Positions 1 through 5,161 of a stretch of DNA of 5,161 bases are shown here, one piece after another; within the stretch, counting starts at the first letter, position 1; the number at the start of each line of letters is the position of its first letter. The stretch comes from Bacillota bacterium. GTDB taxonomy: Bacteria; Bacillota_A; Clostridia; Peptostreptococcales; Anaerovoracaceae. Where the stretch lies: positions 1-5,161 of the forward strand of contig JAFYLX010000057.1 in NCBI GenBank assembly GCA_017556895.1. Direction: 5' to 3'. The position numbers and the translations under genes are program-made. Under the pieces are notes generated by a model. It was not told the origin of the DNA. It worked only from the letters and a program-made list of their open reading frames with translations, and ran no database searches.

Positions 1-1
1 A

Positions 2-1129
2 ATGGTTGCCGATGCAGAGGCTAAAAGAAATGCAATACTAAACGCTGAATGGGATGCTGAAGAAGCGGCACGCGAAGCACGTGAAGCTCTCAAAGAAGCA
101 AAAGATGCCGCAGCAAGAGCTAAAGAACTAAGACAACAATTAGAAGCTGGGAACATCATACATATATCTGATATAAAATCTAATAATATTACTGACGAAA
201 TCGAAAGGATTAAAAGAGAGTCTGTTTTTAAAGAAGAAAAAGTTCTCGCAGCAAGAGCAGAATCGAAAAGGCTAGCAGCCGTGGCAGCGAAAAAGGCCTA
301 TGAAGAACTCAAAATGACTCTTGAGCAAGAGAAATCAGATGAGCATACTCCTGCAGAAGATATCGGAGAAGATTCCGATAAAGTTATCGATGATGAAGTT
401 ACCAATGAAAAAGTTATCGACGATGAGTCTGGCGATGATGAAGTTATCAACGACAAGATAATCGAAAGAGAATCCTTTGGTACCGGTGAGCATAGCTCTA
501 CAATTGGGTTCTTGGCACTTATTGTTGTAATAGCATTTAATTTTGCACTTTGGAATCTAATCCAGCCATCAATAGACCAAACGGTTGTTGGTGTGATTAA
601 CTACCCGTTCCCTACAAATGGAATCGGTGCTATTGCCTTGACTATAATTGAAGCTATTATTATTCGTTTGGCAGCAATCAATATCTACGAAGTCTTCTCG
701 GGTGTAGCAACTAAAGAAGAAATGAAAGATGTAGACACAGCAAAGCTAACTGCAATATTTGCAACCGTAGCAGCATTCATCATCGGAACAGTCGGTATGC
801 TCGGTTGCAGGCTGTCATATGACATCATTACAGAGGATAGCTACTCTCGCTATTCCCCTTTATCCGGAACCGTATATTATGAATGGGATGACCTAGTTTA
901 TTTCGAATATAATGAATTGGGGAATTTAGGTTATATGGATGCTAACGTTTATGTCGAGTTTGATGAAGATAAAACGCCGTATATCTATTACCAAAACTTC
1001 CAGCCAGCAAAATTCAGAGACTTGACTGATGCGGCAGAAGCAAAATACGGCGAAGGTAATTCCAAAGATCTTCTAGATTACATCTTCCTCGAAAAATACG
1101 CCTATGTAAATGAACAAACAAACGAATAA
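2..1129 (+). CDS. Unrecognised membrane protein: coiled-coil N-terminus, three membrane helices, Tyr/Asp-rich C-terminal domain; 5' end possibly cut
   Basis: I do not recognise the family. The reading frame is open from the first bases, and the ATG at position 2 has no visible upstream sequence, so the start is unproven and the gene may extend left of the window. Counting from that ATG (375 residues): residues 1-50 and 66-112 are Ala/Glu/Lys/Arg-rich and predicted helical, probably coiled coil; 113-160 are very acidic, with a degenerate KVIDDE-type repeat; hydrophobic helices lie at about 167-187, 206-230 and 248-267; 271-375 form a polar domain rich in Tyr, Asp and Glu. The loop between helices 1 and 2 has no Lys or Arg, while the 2-3 loop has several Lys. 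This favours a cytoplasmic N-terminus and an exported C-terminal domain (inference). No catalytic motif is visible. The gene ends eight bases before a hairpin terminator and is convergent with the flavoprotein operon. It could be an envelope-associated scaffold or sensor, but nothing in the sequence proves a role. Confidence 0.8.
   Translation: MVADAEAKRNAILNAEWDAEEAAREAREALKEAKDAAARAKELRQQLEAGNIIHISDIKSNNITDEIERIKRESVFKEEKVLAARAESKRLAAVAAKKAYEELKMTLEQEKSDEHTPAEDIGEDSDKVIDDEVTNEKVIDDESGDDEVINDKIIERESFGTGEHSSTIGFLALIVVIAFNFALWNLIQPSIDQTVVGVINYPFPTNGIGAIALTIIEAIIIRLAAINIYEVFSGVATKEEMKDVDTAKLTAIFATVAAFIIGTVGMLGCRLSYDIITEDSYSRYSPLSGTVYYEWDDLVYFEYNELGNLGYMDANVYVEFDEDKTPYIYYQNFQPAKFRDLTDAAEAKYGEGNSKDLLDYIFLEKYAYVNEQTNE
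380..451 (+). repeat. Degenerate tandem repeat coding an acidic KVIDDE-like linker
   Basis: Within the membrane protein at 2-1129, three related units of about ten residues follow each other: KVIDDEVTNE, KVIDDESGDD and EVINDKIIER (residues 127-156). At the DNA level each starts with (a)aagttatc or gaagttatc followed by gat/gac/aac codons. The repeat lies between the coiled-coil region and the first membrane helix, so it is probably a flexible acidic linker that grew by duplication. Confidence 0.55.
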
Positions 1130-1136
1130 GCATATA

Positions 1137-1177
1137 AAAAAACTCGCTGGGCATATCATATACCTAGCGAGTTTTTT
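1137..1177. terminator. Bidirectional intrinsic terminator between convergent genes
   Basis: The left arm at 1143-1151 (CTCGCTGGG) pairs with the right arm at 1163-1171 (CCTAGCGAG) over nine base pairs, including one G-T wobble, with an 11-nt loop. The stem is flanked by an A tract at 1136-1142 and a T tract at 1172-1177, which can add six A-T pairs. Read rightward, the T tract follows the stem just after the membrane protein gene ending at 1129. Read leftward, the A tract becomes a U tract just after the dehydrogenase gene ending at 1183. A single hairpin therefore serves both transcripts. Confidence 0.93.
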
Positions 1178-1182
1178 ATGTA

Positions 1183-2784
1183 TTACAAATATTTTGCGAT
1201 GATTCGTTCGGCCTGTTTGATGCCATCTACTGCTGCGGATGTGATTCCGCCTGCGTAACCAGCGCCTTCTCCGCATGGGTAAAGGCCTCTTACTGACAAG
1301 CTTTCGCCGTCCTGACCTCTGATGATTCTTACCGGAGATGAACTTCTAGTCTCTACTGCAGAGACCTTTGCGTCGTCTCTATCGAATCCCTTCAGCTTTT
1401 TAGCAAGGTTCGGCATAGCCTCACGCATTGCCGCAACTGCGAATTCAGGCAATGATCCTTCGACCTGTGGTGCCTTACCGTCTCTCAGTTCACCCCAAGT
1501 TGCAGTCGGCGCCTTATACTGTCTGCCCGCATTGATAAATGCGGCCTTTTCGTACTTTTCCTGGAAATATACGCCTGCAAGAATGTCGTCACTGCCAAAG
1601 TCTTCCGTTCTAACATCACAAAGTAGTGCGCTGTTAGCAGTCCCACTGTCACGGGCATGAAGACTCATACCGTTAACAACTACGCCTTCCTCCTGGGAAG
1701 ACGCTAGAATTACCTGTCCACCTGGACACATGCAGAAAGAGTAAACGCCTCTTCCTTCAGCAATTCCTTCCTTGCATCTATAGTTAATCTTGTATTCAGC
1801 AGGCGGCAGACCGATTTCTTTGCCTGGTTTGCCGTACTGAGCGATATCGATTATTTCCTGCGGATGCTCGATTCTCACCCCGATGGAAAACGGTTTCTGC
1901 TCCATCGTTACGTCTTTATCTACAAGCATTCTAAATGTATCACGTGCGCTGTGGCCGATTGCAAGAACGACATTTGTTGTATTTACAACGGAATCTTCTT
2001 CATTTTCAGCACAATTCTTCGTTGTATTTACAACATGCACATTTTTGATACATCCGTCCTCTACGTCGAAGCCTGTCATTTTGCAACCAAAACGAACCTC
2101 TCCGCCAAGTCTGATGATTTCTTCTCGGATGTTTTTAACAACTATGCGAAGAATATCAGTACCGATGTGAGGCTTCTGCTTGTAAAGAATCTCTTCCGGT
2201 GCGCCGAAACGAACGAATTCTTCTAGCACCTTCTTGATTCTCACGTCCTTTATACCGGTAGTTAGTTTGCCGTCAGAAAATGCTCCGGCTCCGCCTTCGC
2301 CAAACTGAACGTTTGACTCCGTATCCAGAACGCCCTCATTCCAGAATTTTTCCACCTGAGAAGTACGTGTATCTACATCCTGACCTCTTTCCAGCACAAT
2401 CGGTTTTAGCCCCGCCTGAGCTAAAATAAGGGCTGCAAAGATACCTCCAGGACCAAAGCCCACAACTACAGGGCGATCCTTTGGGCAATCTTCATTATCT
2501 AGTGCCCCGCCAGCAAAGGGAACTTCATAAACCAGCTCCGGCGCGTCTTCAACCCCAGCCCTCTTCAGTTTGGCTAAGGCTCCGCCGGACACATTCTTGT
2601 TTAGTTCAAAGTCTACGGAATAAGTCCACATAATGTTGGACTTATCTCTCGCATCAAGAGACTCCTTAACTATATTCCATTTTGTTATTGACAAATCCCT
2701 GCCACCGATTTTTTTCAAAATCTTGCCAGGGATCTTATCTTTACTTTCATTCAAATTCAGTTTAATCTGATGAATTCTATACAC
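1183..2784 (-). CDS. FAD-dependent dehydrogenase, COG2509 type (uncharacterised NAD(P)/FAD-dependent oxidoreductase)
   Basis: This 533-residue flavoprotein has the usual length for its family and appears intact. Residues 1-90 form an N-terminal domain starting MYRIHQIKL, typical of this family. A Rossmann FAD-binding fold begins at VVVGFGPGG (106-114) and ends its second strand at LERG (131-134), where Glu132 should bind the ribose of FAD. Further family blocks are FGEGGAGAFSDGKLTTG (161-177), LAIGHSARDTF (274-284), YSFCMCPGGQV (348-358), ETRSSSPVRIIR (478-489) and the C-terminal FAD-contact block CGEGAGYAGGITSAAVDG (504-521). The protein is probably a soluble cytoplasmic redox enzyme; its substrate is unknown across the family. 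The start is GTG at 2784, overlapping the upstream flavoprotein gene by 8 nt, which implies translational coupling. Residues about 252-272 hold a duplicated VVNTT, encoded by a repeated 14-bp palindrome, in what is probably a variable loop. It is the last gene of the operon. Confidence 0.93.
   Translation of the reverse strand: MYRIHQIKLNLNESKDKIPGKILKKIGGRDLSITKWNIVKESLDARDKSNIMWTYSVDFELNKNVSGGALAKLKRAGVEDAPELVYEVPFAGGALDNEDCPKDRPVVVGFGPGGIFAALILAQAGLKPIVLERGQDVDTRTSQVEKFWNEGVLDTESNVQFGEGGAGAFSDGKLTTGIKDVRIKKVLEEFVRFGAPEEILYKQKPHIGTDILRIVVKNIREEIIRLGGEVRFGCKMTGFDVEDGCIKNVHVVNTTKNCAENEEDSVVNTTNVVLAIGHSARDTFRMLVDKDVTMEQKPFSIGVRIEHPQEIIDIAQYGKPGKEIGLPPAEYKINYRCKEGIAEGRGVYSFCMCPGGQVILASSQEEGVVVNGMSLHARDSGTANSALLCDVRTEDFGSDDILAGVYFQEKYEKAAFINAGRQYKAPTATWGELRDGKAPQVEGSLPEFAVAAMREAMPNLAKKLKGFDRDDAKVSAVETRSSSPVRIIRGQDGESLSVRGLYPCGEGAGYAGGITSAAVDGIKQAERIIAKYL
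1976..2034. repeat. Two exact copies of the palindromic 14-mer GTTGTATTTACAAC, 45 bp apart, inside a coding region
   Basis: GTTGTATTTACAAC occurs at 1976-1989 and again at 2021-2034. Each copy is itself a perfect dyad: GTTGTA and TACAAC arms around a TT centre. The 45-bp period is a multiple of three, so the COG2509 protein shows VVNTT twice, at about residues 251-255 and 266-270. The sequence between the copies is not repeated. It could be a short in-frame duplication in a loop or a pair of protein-binding sites. Confidence 0.85.
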
Positions 2785-3973
2785 AGTTTGCCATATCCTT
2801 TCCTGCTTTCATTCCAGTAAGCCATGCATTATGCAAATTATATCCACCACATGGGCCATCGTAATCTATTACTTCACCTGCAAAGTATAGTCCCTTCACA
2901 AGCTTAGATTCCATCGTACCCATGTTAATCTCGTCTAAAGCTACTCCGCCTTTAGTTACCTGAGCTTCTTTCCATCCCTTCTTGCCACAAGGTGATAGGA
3001 TAAATCTTCTTAGAAGATTTGCCATCTTGACCATCTGTGCTGGCTGAAGTGTAGTCGCATCAGCCCCAGCATTAAGACCCGCATCCTTGATGATTCTCGC
3101 AGCAATAGGCTTTCTTACCAGCGTTTCTAAAACTTCGCCAACCTTTAGTCCCGGTGTAGCCGCCTGCTGTTTTATGAATTCCATAAGCTCAACAGTCGAG
3201 AAATCGGGAACAAAGTTCACCATAATTCTACAGTCTTCGTAGCGATTTGTAGCAGATGCCCCTCCTACCGGTAACTTGGAAGATAGGTTCATCACGCAGA
3301 TTCCTGAGATGGAATCGTCCCTAAACTGGATTTCTCCTTCTTCTTCCATAATTAGGTTGCCCTGCTGCATCAAAGTAACATTAACTTTGGCACGCACACC
3401 TTTAAGTTCCTTGATGTTTTCAAGAACCTCGATAGCAGTAAGCGCAGGAATAAGAGGAGTTACTCTATGTCCTAGCTTTCTAGCCATGGTGAATCCATCG
3501 CCGCTTGAACCGTAGTTTGCGAAGGACTTGCCGCCAGTAGCAACCAATAACTTCTTTGCTATAATTTCATTCTTTTCAGAAATAAAAATGTGGAAGTAAC
3601 CTTCCGGGTCTACTTCCACATTACTCACGCTAGAATTTGTCATAATCTCCGCTCCAAGGCTAGTGGCTCTTTTGATAAGAGCCCTTGAAACAGCTTTTGC
3701 TTCTTCTGAGTAAGGATAGATTCGACCCGCTTCGTCTGCTCTGGTAACTATACCACATTGTGAAAAGAATTCTATGACCGTCGGAAGTAACTCACAGTTC
3801 CTGTTTGATAAGTTCCCCCTACCATTGCCTGTGGCAGATAACTTCTTCGCTGGCTCCTCCATCTTTTCAAGCACAATTACCTTAGCCTTTGGATTTGAAA
3901 CTTTCGCTTCAATGGCCGCCGTCAAACCTGCGGCACCTCCACCGACTATGGCGATATCAAAATCTTTTCTCAT
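2777..3973 (-). CDS. BaiN/HI0933-family FAD flavoprotein (COG2081, YhiN-like)
   Basis: This 398-residue flavoprotein belongs to the HI0933/YhiN/BaiN family. The FAD-binding Rossmann motif GGGAAG is at 11-16, with LEK (35-37) at the end of the second strand. The family signature KKLSATGNGRGNLSN is at 43-57. ATGGKSFANYGSSGDGF (145-161), QVTKGGVALDEI (338-349) and the C-terminal FAD block FAGEVIDYDGPCGGYNLHN (364-382) complete the picture. Family members are cytoplasmic oxidoreductases with poorly known substrates; BaiN of Clostridium scindens was proposed to act in reductive bile-acid steps, but that role is disputed and no other bai gene is visible here. After GNLSN the protein goes almost straight to TVIEFFSQCGI, which from memory is roughly 20 residues shorter than relatives. 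The ATG is preceded by TAGGAT at suitable spacing, and the gene sits 15 nt after the DUF308 gene and overlaps the COG2509 gene by 8 nt. Confidence 0.93.
   Translation of the reverse strand: MRKDFDIAIVGGGAAGLTAAIEAKVSNPKAKVIVLEKMEEPAKKLSATGNGRGNLSNRNCELLPTVIEFFSQCGIVTRADEAGRIYPYSEEAKAVSRALIKRATSLGAEIMTNSSVSNVEVDPEGYFHIFISEKNEIIAKKLLVATGGKSFANYGSSGDGFTMARKLGHRVTPLIPALTAIEVLENIKELKGVRAKVNVTLMQQGNLIMEEEGEIQFRDDSISGICVMNLSSKLPVGGASATNRYEDCRIMVNFVPDFSTVELMEFIKQQAATPGLKVGEVLETLVRKPIAARIIKDAGLNAGADATTLQPAQMVKMANLLRRFILSPCGKKGWKEAQVTKGGVALDEINMGTMESKLVKGLYFAGEVIDYDGPCGGYNLHNAWLTGMKAGKDMANCV
2796..2804 (-). promoter_or_regulatory. Ribosome-binding site for the GTG start of the COG2509 gene
   Basis: Read leftward the sequence is AGGAAAGGA, lying inside the end of the BaiN-like gene. 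The AAGGA core is 11 nt before the GTG at 2784. No ATG is available in this frame nearby, and the protein begins MYRIHQIKL as expected for the family, so the GTG is the best start. Confidence 0.6.
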
Positions 3974-3982
3974 ACTCTAACA

Positions 3983-3987
3983 ATCCT
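3983..3987 (-). promoter_or_regulatory. Ribosome-binding site of the BaiN-like gene
   Basis: Read leftward, AGGAT lies 9 nt before the ATG at 3973. It sits in the short gap just after the stop codon of the DUF308 gene, so ribosomes finishing that gene arrive next to it. Confidence 0.55.
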
Positions 3988-3988
3988 A

Positions 3989-4717
3989 TTATTCTTCTTT
4001 TTCCTCCACAGGAGCTGCTACAACTTCACCTGGCTTTGGTGCAAGCATTAAGTCAAGCTCTTCTTCCGGAGTCTCTTCAATAACTCTAACATTAGCCTTT
4101 GCTTCTTTAGCCATCTTAACGGCTTCTCTTGCAGCTTCGTGAGCAGCATCAGCCTCTTCAACAGCCTTAATAAGAAGTTCTTCTTTAGTCATGATCATTT
4201 CATTCTTCATAACGATAATAGTGCTTGCTGCAAGGATTAAATTTGTACCCTGTGTAATTAAGCAAACACCTACTAGGGCGATTACAGAAACACCCCATAA
4301 GCTGTCGTTAAAGAACATATATAGACCAACAAGAACATTTACAATACCGATAATGCCGTGGCCATAGAAAAAGCTACTCTTCTGTTCGATTTTTTCGATA
4401 GCTCTAACTATATTACGAACACCAATCGTTAGTACCCACAATCCGAAAACAGATGGAACTGTCGCGTCTGCAGATATCTTGTTGAAAATAATCAAAATCC
4501 CTAAAATGAACATTACAAGTCCATCGATTAATACCCATTTGTTGTCTTCTTCTACACCTCTGTAGCTTTTGTAGGATAGACATTCAAGTGCACCGGCTAA
4601 AATAAATAACACACCAATAACAAAGGCAACTGATAAGAAAGTGATGCCACTGTTAAAGATAGTAAATAAGCCGCCGAGGATGAATAGTCCACCCATAATC
4701 ATATTTAATGTCCTCAC
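3989..4717 (-). CDS. HdeD-like DUF308 membrane protein with acidic coiled C-terminal tail
   Basis: This 242-residue protein has six predicted membrane helices at about 4-22, 26-48, 61-79, 87-106, 118-136 and 141-168. The pattern of short helices with repeated GG-hydrophobic-GGL/FNSG and GLYMFFND-type blocks resembles the DUF308/HdeD family; family members are about 170-190 residues and of unknown biochemical role, HdeD itself being linked to acid resistance in E. coli. Residues 178-242 are an added cytoplasmic tail: a predicted helix (178-211) with AAHEAAREAVKMAKEAK, then an acidic Pro/Glu/Ala stretch ending VEEKEE. The start is GTG at 4717, supported by AGGAGG 8 nt upstream; in-frame ATG codons 6 and 8 are less well placed. 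It is the first gene of the leftward operon, 15 nt ahead of the BaiN-like gene, directly downstream of a near-consensus promoter. The link between this membrane protein and the two flavoproteins is positional only. Confidence 0.85.
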   Translation of the reverse strand: MRTLNMIMGGLFILGGLFTIFNSGITFLSVAFVIGVLFILAGALECLSYKSYRGVEEDNKWVLIDGLVMFILGILIIFNKISADATVPSVFGLWVLTIGVRNIVRAIEKIEQKSSFFYGHGIIGIVNVLVGLYMFFNDSLWGVSVIALVGVCLITQGTNLILAASTIIVMKNEMIMTKEELLIKAVEEADAAHEAAREAVKMAKEAKANVRVIEETPEEELDLMLAPKPGEVVAAPVEEKEE

Positions 4718-4725
4718 TATATCTT

Positions 4726-4731
4726 CCTCCT
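4726..4731 (-). promoter_or_regulatory. Consensus ribosome-binding site deciding the GTG start of the DUF308 gene
   Basis: Read leftward the sequence is AGGAGG, a full Shine-Dalgarno core, 8 nt before the GTG at 4717. This decides for the GTG rather than the in-frame ATG at 4702, which would be 23 nt away. Confidence 0.9.
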
Positions 4732-4741
4732 AATCTACAGT

Positions 4742-4771
4742 ATTATACCTTGTTTGACCCGTTTTAGTCAA
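4742..4771 (-). promoter_or_regulatory. Near-consensus vegetative promoter of the leftward operon
   Basis: Read leftward, the -35 box is TTGACT (4771-4766) and the -10 box is a perfect TATAAT (4747-4742), with an 18-bp spacer. Transcription should start near 4735, leaving a leader of under 20 nt that begins just before the AGGAGG site. There is no room for a riboswitch or attenuator, so any control must act at initiation. Confidence 0.85.
4754..4771. promoter_or_regulatory. Candidate operator: inverted repeat TTGAC-N8-GTCAA over the -35 box
   Basis: TTGAC at 4754-4758 and GTCAA at 4767-4771 form a perfect five-base dyad with an 8-nt spacer. The right arm is most of the -35 box of the leftward promoter and the left arm falls in its spacer, so a bound regulator would block the polymerase. 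The arms are short and chance cannot be excluded. Confidence 0.3.
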
Positions 4772-4813
4772 GGAAAGGGGCTTTTCTTTCACAAAAAACA
4801 CATATAAAAAGGC

Positions 4814-4842
4814 TTAAAAATGGCTATTTTTCATGATATACT
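4814..4842 (+). promoter_or_regulatory. Extended -10 promoter of the Y-family polymerase gene
   Basis: The -10 box TATACT (4837-4842) matches five of six consensus bases and is preceded by TG at 4834-4835, an extended -10. A weak -35, TTAAAA (4814-4819), lies at the ideal 17-bp spacing. Transcription should start around 4849, giving a leader of about 20 nt before the ATG at 4870. No GAAC-N4-GTTC box, the SOS (LexA) site of Firmicutes, is present between 4718 and 4870. Confidence 0.7.
4816..4831. promoter_or_regulatory. Perfect AT-rich dyad AAAAATGGCTATTTTT in the polymerase promoter
   Basis: AAAAAT (4816-4821) and ATTTTT (4826-4831) are exact inverted repeats around GGCT. The dyad covers part of the weak -35 and most of the spacer of the polymerase promoter, where a repressor would act. 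It is too short of GC pairs to be a terminator stem. Its regulator is unknown. Confidence 0.35.
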
Positions 4843-4856
4843 CACAATATGGGACA

Positions 4857-4862
4857 GAAAGG
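4857..4862 (+). promoter_or_regulatory. Ribosome-binding site choosing the ATG at 4870
   Basis: GAAAGG lies 7 nt before the ATG at 4870. An in-frame ATG at 4849 has no Shine-Dalgarno sequence upstream and sits at the predicted transcription start, so 4870 is preferred. Confidence 0.6.
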
Positions 4863-4869
4863 CAATAAA

Positions 4870-5161
4870 ATGAACAGCTCTAATTACATAAAAAAAGATG
4901 GTACAAAGTACGCATCAAACACAACTTCATACAAAGATAGAGTCATTCTACACTGCGATATGAACGGCTTTTTTGCGTCCGTAGAGTTACTCCAGCACCC
5001 TGAATTAAAAGACAAACCTATGGCAGTTAGCGGGGATCCCGACAGCCGCCACGGCATTATATTGGCAAAAAACCAGTTGGCAAAAGAGTACGGAGTTGTA
5101 ACTGCTGAAACCATTTGGAAAGCCAAGCAAAAGTGTCCTGACCTTGAGCTTGTAAGACCTC
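4870..5161 (+). CDS. Y-family (DinB/UmuC-like) DNA polymerase, N-terminal part only
   Basis: The frame is open from ATG 4870 to the right edge, giving the first 97 residues of a protein that is usually about 400 residues. Residues 24-39 (RVILHCDMNGFFASVE) are the first palm motif of Y-family translesion polymerases: Asp30 is the expected catalytic metal ligand and Phe35 the expected steric gate against ribonucleotides. The block RHGIILAKN followed by AKEYGVVTAETIWKAKQKCPDLELVRP-like residues (split here by AKNQLAKEYG) is typical of the clostridial DinB-like subgroup, with Asn32 where DinB of E. coli has a second Asp. These enzymes copy past damaged bases with low fidelity. Residues 1-23 are a polar extension not normally present before this motif. 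The gene is divergent from the flavoprotein operon and has its own promoter. Whether it is called DinB or a UmuC-like paralogue needs the missing little-finger domain. Confidence 0.93.
   Translation, partial: MNSSNYIKKDGTKYASNTTSYKDRVILHCDMNGFFASVELLQHPELKDKPMAVSGDPDSRHGIILAKNQLAKEYGVVTAETIWKAKQKCPDLELVRP

Noticed and set aside
1073..1276. Leftward 67-residue open frame rich in Arg at its start
   Set aside because: It spans the terminator and overlaps the ends of two convergent real genes in other frames; its sequence looks like a frame shadow.
1322..1660. Rightward open frame of 112 residues
   Set aside because: It lies wholly antisense to the COG2509 gene, with composition expected for a reverse-strand shadow.
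1864..2226. Open frames on the + strand at 1864-2226 and 1883-2170
   Set aside because: They are antisense to the well-supported COG2509 gene, overlap each other, and show no family motif or ribosome-binding site.
2777..3973. Bile-acid 7-dehydroxylation (bai) gene cluster
   Set aside because: Only a BaiN-like family member is present. BaiN homologues are widespread in bacteria without bile-acid metabolism, and no other bai gene is in the window.
3276..4083. Rightward open frames at 3276-3515, 3774-3980 and 3889-4083
   Set aside because: All are antisense to the BaiN-like or DUF308 genes and carry no recognisable domain.
4773..4790. Short inverted repeat GAAAG...CTTTC
   Set aside because: Five weak pairs with no following T tract in either direction; it is too poor for a terminator and lies upstream of both promoters' core elements.
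4849..4869. Earlier in-frame ATG at 4849 as the polymerase start
   Set aside because: No ribosome-binding site precedes it and it coincides with the predicted transcription start, while ATG 4870 has GAAAGG at good spacing.
4884..5126. Leftward 80-residue open frame
   Set aside because: It is antisense to the clear Y-family polymerase coding sequence.

Overview
The window looks like chromosomal DNA from a low-to-moderate GC, Gram-positive anaerobe of the Clostridia. The evidence is an AGGAGG ribosome-binding site, vegetative (sigma-A type) promoters, GTG starts, a compact operon of two flavoproteins of types common in Clostridia, and a Y-family polymerase of the clostridial DMN-FFASVE / RHGI-LAKN type. 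A family such as the Anaerovoracaceae (Eubacterium/Mogibacterium relatives) is possible, but that is a guess. No transposase, integrase, tRNA, rRNA, CRISPR array or phage gene is visible.

Layout from left to right. Positions 2-1129 (+) hold a membrane protein with a long charged coiled-coil N-terminus, three predicted membrane helices and a Tyr/Asp-rich C-terminal domain; its true start may lie outside the window. A strong bidirectional hairpin terminator (1137-1177) separates it from a convergent three-gene operon read leftward. The operon order is an HdeD-like DUF308 membrane protein with an added acidic/coiled tail (4717-3989), a BaiN/HI0933-type flavoprotein (3973-2777), and a COG2509-type FAD-dependent dehydrogenase (2784-1183). 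The gaps are 15 nt and an 8-nt overlap. At 4718-4869 is a divergent promoter region: a near-consensus leftward promoter drives the operon and an extended -10 promoter drives a rightward Y-family DNA polymerase gene. The polymerase gene begins at 4870 and runs off the right edge.

Working together: the two flavoproteins are tightly coupled and probably made in matched amounts, but their substrates cannot be read from sequence. The membrane protein at the head of the operon and the unrelated membrane protein at 2-1129 both carry Ala/Glu/Lys-rich helical segments with a similar EAAREA...KEAK pattern, which may reflect convergent low complexity or a shared local module. The polymerase is a separate lesion-bypass function.

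I do not see a clear undescribed multi-gene system. The best leads are the unrecognised membrane protein at the left edge, the duplicated 14-bp palindrome inside the COG2509 gene, and the symmetric sites in the divergent promoter region.
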